From contig NZ_UQXD01000061.1 in assembly GCF_900544955.1 (NCBI RefSeq), forward strand, positions 1 through 9,523: DNA of 9,523 bases. Direction: 5' to 3'. Made by a program: the position numbers and the translations under genes. Under the pieces are notes generated by a model. The model did no database searches and was not told the origin of the DNA. It saw nothing but the letters and a program-made list of their open reading frames with translations. This DNA comes from an uncultured Oscillibacter sp. GTDB taxonomy: Bacteria; Bacillota; Clostridia; Oscillospirales; Oscillospiraceae. Positions within the stretch are counted from its first letter, which is position 1, and each line of letters starts with the position of its first letter. Below are positions 6,639 to 9,523 of this stretch, one piece after another.

Positions 6639-6662
6639 CCCGTCGCCGGAGACGGCGGCGGG
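6639..6662 (+). other. Intercistronic hairpin with GNRA loop before modA
   Basis: Ten bases (6639-6648) pair with 6653-6662, with one G-T wobble, over a GAGA loop. It starts five bases after the preceding stop, in the only sizeable gap inside the operon (104 bases). No T-run follows, so it is not a standard terminator. It could limit 3' decay or reduce read-through between the biosynthesis and transport halves. I see no convincing promoter in this gap. Confidence 0.5.
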
Positions 6663-6738
6663 TGTTCCGGCGGAGCGTATCCCTTTGAAAAATATCACGA
6701 AAACCGACCCAAGGGCCGAGGAGAGGAAGCAATTGGAT

Positions 6739-7596
6739 ATGAAAAAGAGTATGGCGTTCCTGCTGGCACTGGCACTGACGCTGTCCCTGACCGCCTGCGG
6801 GGGAAACCCGGAGGCGCCGATTGATGCGGGGGCGGAGCCGGTGGAACTGATGGTCTTTGCCGCCGCCTCCCTGACGGAGACCCTGACGGAGATTGGGGAG
6901 CAGTACCGGGCCGTGGCCCCGGCGGTGACGCTGACCTTCAACTTTGCCTCCTCCGGCGATCTGCTGACCCAGATTCAGGAGGGGGCGGACTGTGACCTGT
7001 TCCTCTCCGCCGCCCAGAAGCAGATGGACGCCCTGGACGGCGCTCTGGCGGGGGACGGGTTGCGGAATCCCGGCGGGCTGGACCTGCTGGCGCCGGGCAG
7101 CCGCGTGGACCTGCTGGAGAACAAGGTGGTGCTGGCGGTGCCGGAGGGAAATCCCCGGGGCGTCGGGAGCTTTGACCAGTTGGCGGAGGCCCTGGGCGGG
7201 GAGGAGCCGCTGCTGCTGGCCATCGGCAACAGCGACGTGCCGGTGGGGCAGTATACCCTGAAAATCTTGGAGTACTACGGCCTCTCGGAGGCGGCGCTGA
7301 ACGGGGCCGGCGTGCTGACCTACGGCTCCAATGTGAAGGAGGTCACCACCCAGGTCGGCGAGGCCGCTGTGGACTGTGGCATCATCTATGCCACCGACGC
7401 CTTCTCCGCAGGGCTGGAGGTGGTGGACCGCGCCACCGCGGAGATGTGCGGCCAGGTGATCTACCCCGCCGCGGTGCTCCGGGAGGGGCGGACGGAGGCC
7501 GCCCAGGCCTTCCTGGACTATCTGCAAACCGACGCGGCCATGGCGGTTTTTGAGAGCGTGGGCTTCTCCCCCGCCGGTGCGCCGCCCCGCTCCTGA
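6739..7596 (+). CDS. modA: Molybdate ABC transporter substrate-binding lipoprotein
   Basis: ModA captures molybdate (often tungstate too) outside the membrane and delivers it to ModBC. The 285-residue protein has a lipoprotein signal: positive MKK, a hydrophobic stretch (6-19) and lipobox LTAC with Cys20 as the lipidated residue. Periplasmic-binding-protein features follow: AAASLTETL (41-49) and ASSGDL (70-75), whose serines normally contact the oxyanion, GNSDVPVGQY (163-172), and the late segment VDCGIIYATDA (211-221) with the conserved Tyr217. The reading frame is open far upstream (from 5839), but that part is GC-driven nonsense over the previous gene. ATG 6739 has a GAGAGGA (6721-6727) site 11 bases upstream; an in-frame TTG at 6733 with AGGAG at 6719-6723 is a possible alternative, adding two residues. 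It leads the modABC set, 12 bases before modB. Confidence 0.95.
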   Translation: MKKSMAFLLALALTLSLTACGGNPEAPIDAGAEPVELMVFAAASLTETLTEIGEQYRAVAPAVTLTFNFASSGDLLTQIQEGADCDLFLSAAQKQMDALDGALAGDGLRNPGGLDLLAPGSRVDLLENKVVLAVPEGNPRGVGSFDQLAEALGGEEPLLLAIGNSDVPVGQYTLKILEYYGLSEAALNGAGVLTYGSNVKEVTTQVGEAAVDCGIIYATDAFSAGLEVVDRATAEMCGQVIYPAAVLREGRTEAAQAFLDYLQTDAAMAVFESVGFSPAGAPPRS

Positions 7597-7608
7597 AGGA
7601 GGAGTTTC

Positions 7609-8304
7609 ATGGACTGGTATCCCCTGTATAACTCCCTGCGCATCGCCGCTATCTCCACGGCGGTGATCTTCTTCGCGGGCATTGCCGCCGCCTACTATGT
7701 GGCGCGGCTGCCCCGGCTGGTGAAGGGCGTTCTGGACGTGGTGCTGACGCTGCCGCTGGTGCTGCCCCCCACGGTGGTGGGCTATTTGCTGCTGCGGCTG
7801 CTGGGGCCCAAGCGGCTGGTGGGGGCCTGGGTGCTGGAGACCTTCGGCCTCCGGCTGGTGATGAACTGGTGGTCCGCCGTGTTCGCCACGGCGGTGGTGA
7901 TCTTTCCCCTGATGTACCGCACCGCCCGGGGGGCCTTTGAGGCCTTCGACGAGACGCTGGCCTACGCCGGCCAGACCCTGGGCCTGTCCAACGCCTACAT
8001 CTTCTGGCGCATCCGGATGCCCTGCTGCCGCCAGGGAATTCTGGCGGGAACGGTGCTGTCCTTCGCCCGGGCGCTGGGGGAGTACGGCGCCACCTCCATG
8101 ATCGCCGGGTACACCCCGGGCCGGACCGCCACCATCTCCACCACGGTCTACCAGCTCTGGCGGACCAACGACGACGCCCTTGCCTTCCGCTGGGTGGTGG
8201 TGAACATCGCCATCTCCGCCGTGATTTTGCTGGCGGTGAACCTGATGGAGCGGAAAAATCTCACGGTGGCGGGCGGGAAACGGAGGCGCACCCCATGCGT
8301 TTGA
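7609..8304 (+). CDS. modB: Molybdate ABC transporter permease
   Basis: ModB forms the membrane channel of the molybdate importer as a homodimer. The 231-residue protein has about five hydrophobic helices (roughly 10-32, 41-64, 85-103, 143-155 extending to 165, and 193-212), as expected. The ABC-permease coupling loop is clear: EAFDETLAYAGQTLGLS (111-127) and RIRMP (134-138), followed by SFARALGEYGATSMIAGYTP (151-170), a segment characteristic of ModB/CysT-type permeases. The tail (KRRR, 224-227) is basic and cytoplasmic. The start ATG 7609 follows AAGGAGGAG (7596-7604). The 3' end overlaps modC by ten bases, indicating translational coupling of permease and ATPase. Confidence 0.96.
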   Translation: MDWYPLYNSLRIAAISTAVIFFAGIAAAYYVARLPRLVKGVLDVVLTLPLVLPPTVVGYLLLRLLGPKRLVGAWVLETFGLRLVMNWWSAVFATAVVIFPLMYRTARGAFEAFDETLAYAGQTLGLSNAYIFWRIRMPCCRQGILAGTVLSFARALGEYGATSMIAGYTPGRTATISTTVYQLWRTNDDALAFRWVVVNIAISAVILLAVNLMERKNLTVAGGKRRRTPCV

Positions 8305-9311
8305 CGGTGGACATTGAAAAGCGGCTGGGGGAGTTCCAGCTCCGGGCGGCGTTTGAGGCGGGGGAGGAGACCCTGGCGCTGCTGGGGGCCTCCGGCTGCG
8401 GCAAGAGCGTGACCCTCCAGTGCATCGCCGGCATCCTGACGCCGGACCGGGGGCGGATTGAGCTGGACGGCCGGGTGCTGTTCGACAGCCGGGCGGGCAT
8501 CGACCTGCCGCCCCAGCAGCGGCGGGTGGGCTACCTCTTCCAGCAGTACGCCCTGTTCCCCAACATGACGGCGGAGCAGAACATCCGCTGCGGCATCCGG
8601 GGCAGCCGGCGGCAGCGGGCGGCGCTGGCGGCGGAGAAGCTCCGCGCCTTCCGGCTGGAGGGGCTGGAGGGGAAGTACCCCGCCCAGCTCTCCGGCGGGC
8701 AGCAGCAGCGGGTGGCCCTGGCCCGCATCCTGGCCAGCGGCCCCCGGGCGATTTTGCTGGACGAGCCCTTCTCCGCCCTGGACCAGTATTTGAAGCGGCA
8801 GCTGGAGGCGGAGCTGACCGAGCTTCTGGACGGCTTTGCCGGGCCCATTGTCTGGGTGTCCCACGACCTGGGGGAGTGCTACCGCAACTGCCGCCGGGTC
8901 TGCGTGCTGGAGGCGGGGCGGACGGGGGACGTCACCGCCATGGAGGACCTGCTCCGCCGTCCCGCCACGCTGGAGGCCGCCCGGCTGACGGGGTGCCGGA
9001 ACTTCTTCCCCGCCCGGCGGGGGACAGGGGGCGTGGAGGTGCCGGACTGGGGGCTCACGCTGCCCCTCCCCGTGCCGGAGGGGGCGTTTTCCACGCTGGC
9101 CGTCCCTGCGGCGGCCATCCGCCTGGAGGCCGGGGGCATGGCCTGCACCGTCCGCCGGGCGGTGCGGGACCTGGGGCGCACGGACCTCTTTCTGCTGCCC
9201 GACGGCGCGCCGGAGGGAGCGCCGCTGCTCTGCGCGGAGACGGACCGGACGGTGGCGCCGGGCCAGCGGGTGGAGGTGGTTCTGGAGCCGGAGCAGCTGC
9301 TGCTGCTGTAA
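8295..9311 (+). CDS. modC: Molybdate ABC transporter ATP-binding protein
   Basis: ModC powers molybdate import from the cytoplasmic side. In its 338 residues are Walker A GASGCGKS (31-38), the Q-loop region LFQQYALFPNMT (81-92), signature LSGGQQQR (132-139), Walker B ILLDEP (153-158) and H-loop His190. Residues about 235-338 form a C-terminal regulatory region; the last ~55 (ending EVVLEPEQLLLL) look like one TOBE/Mop-type oxyanion-binding domain, which in some ModC proteins gives feedback inhibition by molybdate. All catalytic motifs are intact. ATG 8295 lies inside the end of modB, with GGAGG (8282-8286) eight bases upstream. It is the last gene of the operon; I see no terminator after it, so read-through into the next gene is possible. 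Specificity for molybdate rather than tungstate is inferred from neighbours. Confidence 0.95.
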   Translation: MRLTVDIEKRLGEFQLRAAFEAGEETLALLGASGCGKSVTLQCIAGILTPDRGRIELDGRVLFDSRAGIDLPPQQRRVGYLFQQYALFPNMTAEQNIRCGIRGSRRQRAALAAEKLRAFRLEGLEGKYPAQLSGGQQQRVALARILASGPRAILLDEPFSALDQYLKRQLEAELTELLDGFAGPIVWVSHDLGECYRNCRRVCVLEAGRTGDVTAMEDLLRRPATLEAARLTGCRNFFPARRGTGGVEVPDWGLTLPLPVPEGAFSTLAVPAAAIRLEAGGMACTVRRAVRDLGRTDLFLLPDGAPEGAPLLCAETDRTVAPGQRVEVVLEPEQLLLL

Positions 9312-9322
9312 GGCGGGCGCGG

Positions 9323-9351
9323 TTGACAAGCGGCGGCGGGCGGGCTACAAT
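9323..9351 (+). promoter_or_regulatory. Near-consensus promoter for the yqeB-like gene
   Basis: A perfect TTGACA (9323-9328) and TACAAT (9346-9351), one mismatch from consensus, are 17 bases apart with a very GC-rich spacer. It starts 12 bases after the modC stop. Initiation near 9358 gives a leader of about 46 bases. It is the best-matching promoter in the window. Confidence 0.85.
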
Positions 9352-9360
9352 CAAGGCACG

Positions 9361-9385
9361 GCCGCCAGGCCCTGGACCGGGCGGC
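9361..9385 (+). other. GC hairpin in the yqeB-like leader
   Basis: GCCGCC (9361-9366) pairs with GGCGGC (9380-9385), with two further G-C pairs inside after an A-G mismatch. It begins within a few bases of the predicted transcript start and ends five bases before the ribosome site. No T-run follows. The arrangement resembles that of the mogA-like leader. Confidence 0.35.
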
Positions 9386-9403
9386 AGAAGAGGAGGCGGA
9401 AGA

Positions 9404-9523
9404 ATGCTGGTTGTGATTCGGGGCGCGGGGGACATTGCCACGGGCATCGCCCTGCGGCTCCACCGGGCGGGGTATGCCCTGGTGATGACGGACCTGCCGG
9501 TGCCCACGGCCATCCGGCGGACG
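9404..9523 (+). CDS. yqeB: YqeB-like selenium-dependent molybdenum hydroxylase system protein, 5' part
   Basis: Only the first 40 residues are in the window, beginning MLVVIRGAGDIATGIALRLH and running to the sequence end with no stop. VIRGAGDIATGIALRLHRAG (4-23) looks like a Rossmann-type nucleotide-binding start, and TDLPVPTAIRR fits what I recall of the EF2563/YqeB family, which occurs with selenium-dependent molybdenum hydroxylases such as xanthine dehydrogenases of clostridia and enterococci. Its biochemical function is not established; a role in maturing or selenating the cofactor is proposed from gene context. ATG 9404 has AGGAGG (9391-9396) seven bases upstream. It is preceded by its own strong promoter, so it may begin a separate maturation unit continuing past the window (yqeC, selD or hydroxylase genes would be expected). 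The family call rests on a short fragment. Confidence 0.8.
   Translation, partial: MLVVIRGAGDIATGIALRLHRAGYALVMTDLPVPTAIRRT

Noticed and set aside
5839..6738. Apparent 585-residue reading frame that joins about 300 extra residues to the front of ModA
   Set aside because: The extra part is Gly/Arg-rich, overlaps the clear molybdopterin-binding gene in another frame, and exists because stops are rare in GC-rich DNA. The lipoprotein signal places the true start at 6739 (or TTG 6733).
8148..9329. 393-residue minus-strand frame opposite modB/modC
   Set aside because: Its composition is dominated by Arg, Gln, Pro and Leu, as expected for the shadow of a GC-rich gene. The opposite strand carries complete ABC ATPase motifs.
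9312..9403. Terminator after modC
   Set aside because: The only stem in this gap (9361-9385) lacks a T-run and lies downstream of the strong promoter, so it belongs to the next transcript's leader.

Overview
The window looks like chromosomal DNA of a high-GC, S-layer-bearing Firmicute, most likely a gut Oscillospiraceae (the Flavonifractor / Oscillibacter / Lawsonibacter type). That placement is an inference from the S-layer protein, the acidic glycine/aspartate-rich style, strong GGAGG ribosome sites and the clostridial type of molybdenum genes. No rRNA, tRNA, CRISPR array, insertion sequence or phage gene is visible.

Layout. (1) Bases 1-2096 hold the 3' part of a secreted S-layer homology protein, ending at a strong terminator. 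(2) Bases 2191-2755 are a single-gene unit with its own promoter, encoding a MogA/MoaB-type molybdopterin adenylyltransferase. It shares a bidirectional terminator with the convergent gene that follows. (3) Bases 2823-3587, minus strand, encode an IclR-family regulator. (4) The gap 3588-3751 carries two back-to-back promoters with a 38-bp interrupted palindrome exactly between them. (5) From 3752 to 9311 runs a tightly packed plus-strand operon: moaA, moaC, a small MOSC-domain protein, a MoeA/CinA-type molybdopterin-binding protein with a four-cysteine tail, then modA, modB and modC. (6) At 9323-9351 a near-consensus promoter drives a gene cut by the window end, whose first 40 residues match YqeB of the selenium-dependent molybdenum hydroxylase system (EF2563 family).

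How it fits together. ModABC would import molybdate. MoaA and MoaC convert GTP to cyclic pyranopterin monophosphate. The MogA-like and molybdopterin-binding proteins would activate molybdopterin and insert molybdenum. The MOSC protein and YqeB point to later maturation of a molybdenum hydroxylase, plausibly a selenium-dependent xanthine or purine hydroxylase. MoaD, MoaE, MoeB and the hydroxylase itself are not here and must lie elsewhere. The IclR regulator is the obvious candidate controller of the operon through the palindrome. Gene families here are known; the least described parts are the regulatory layout and the cysteine-tailed molybdopterin-binding protein.
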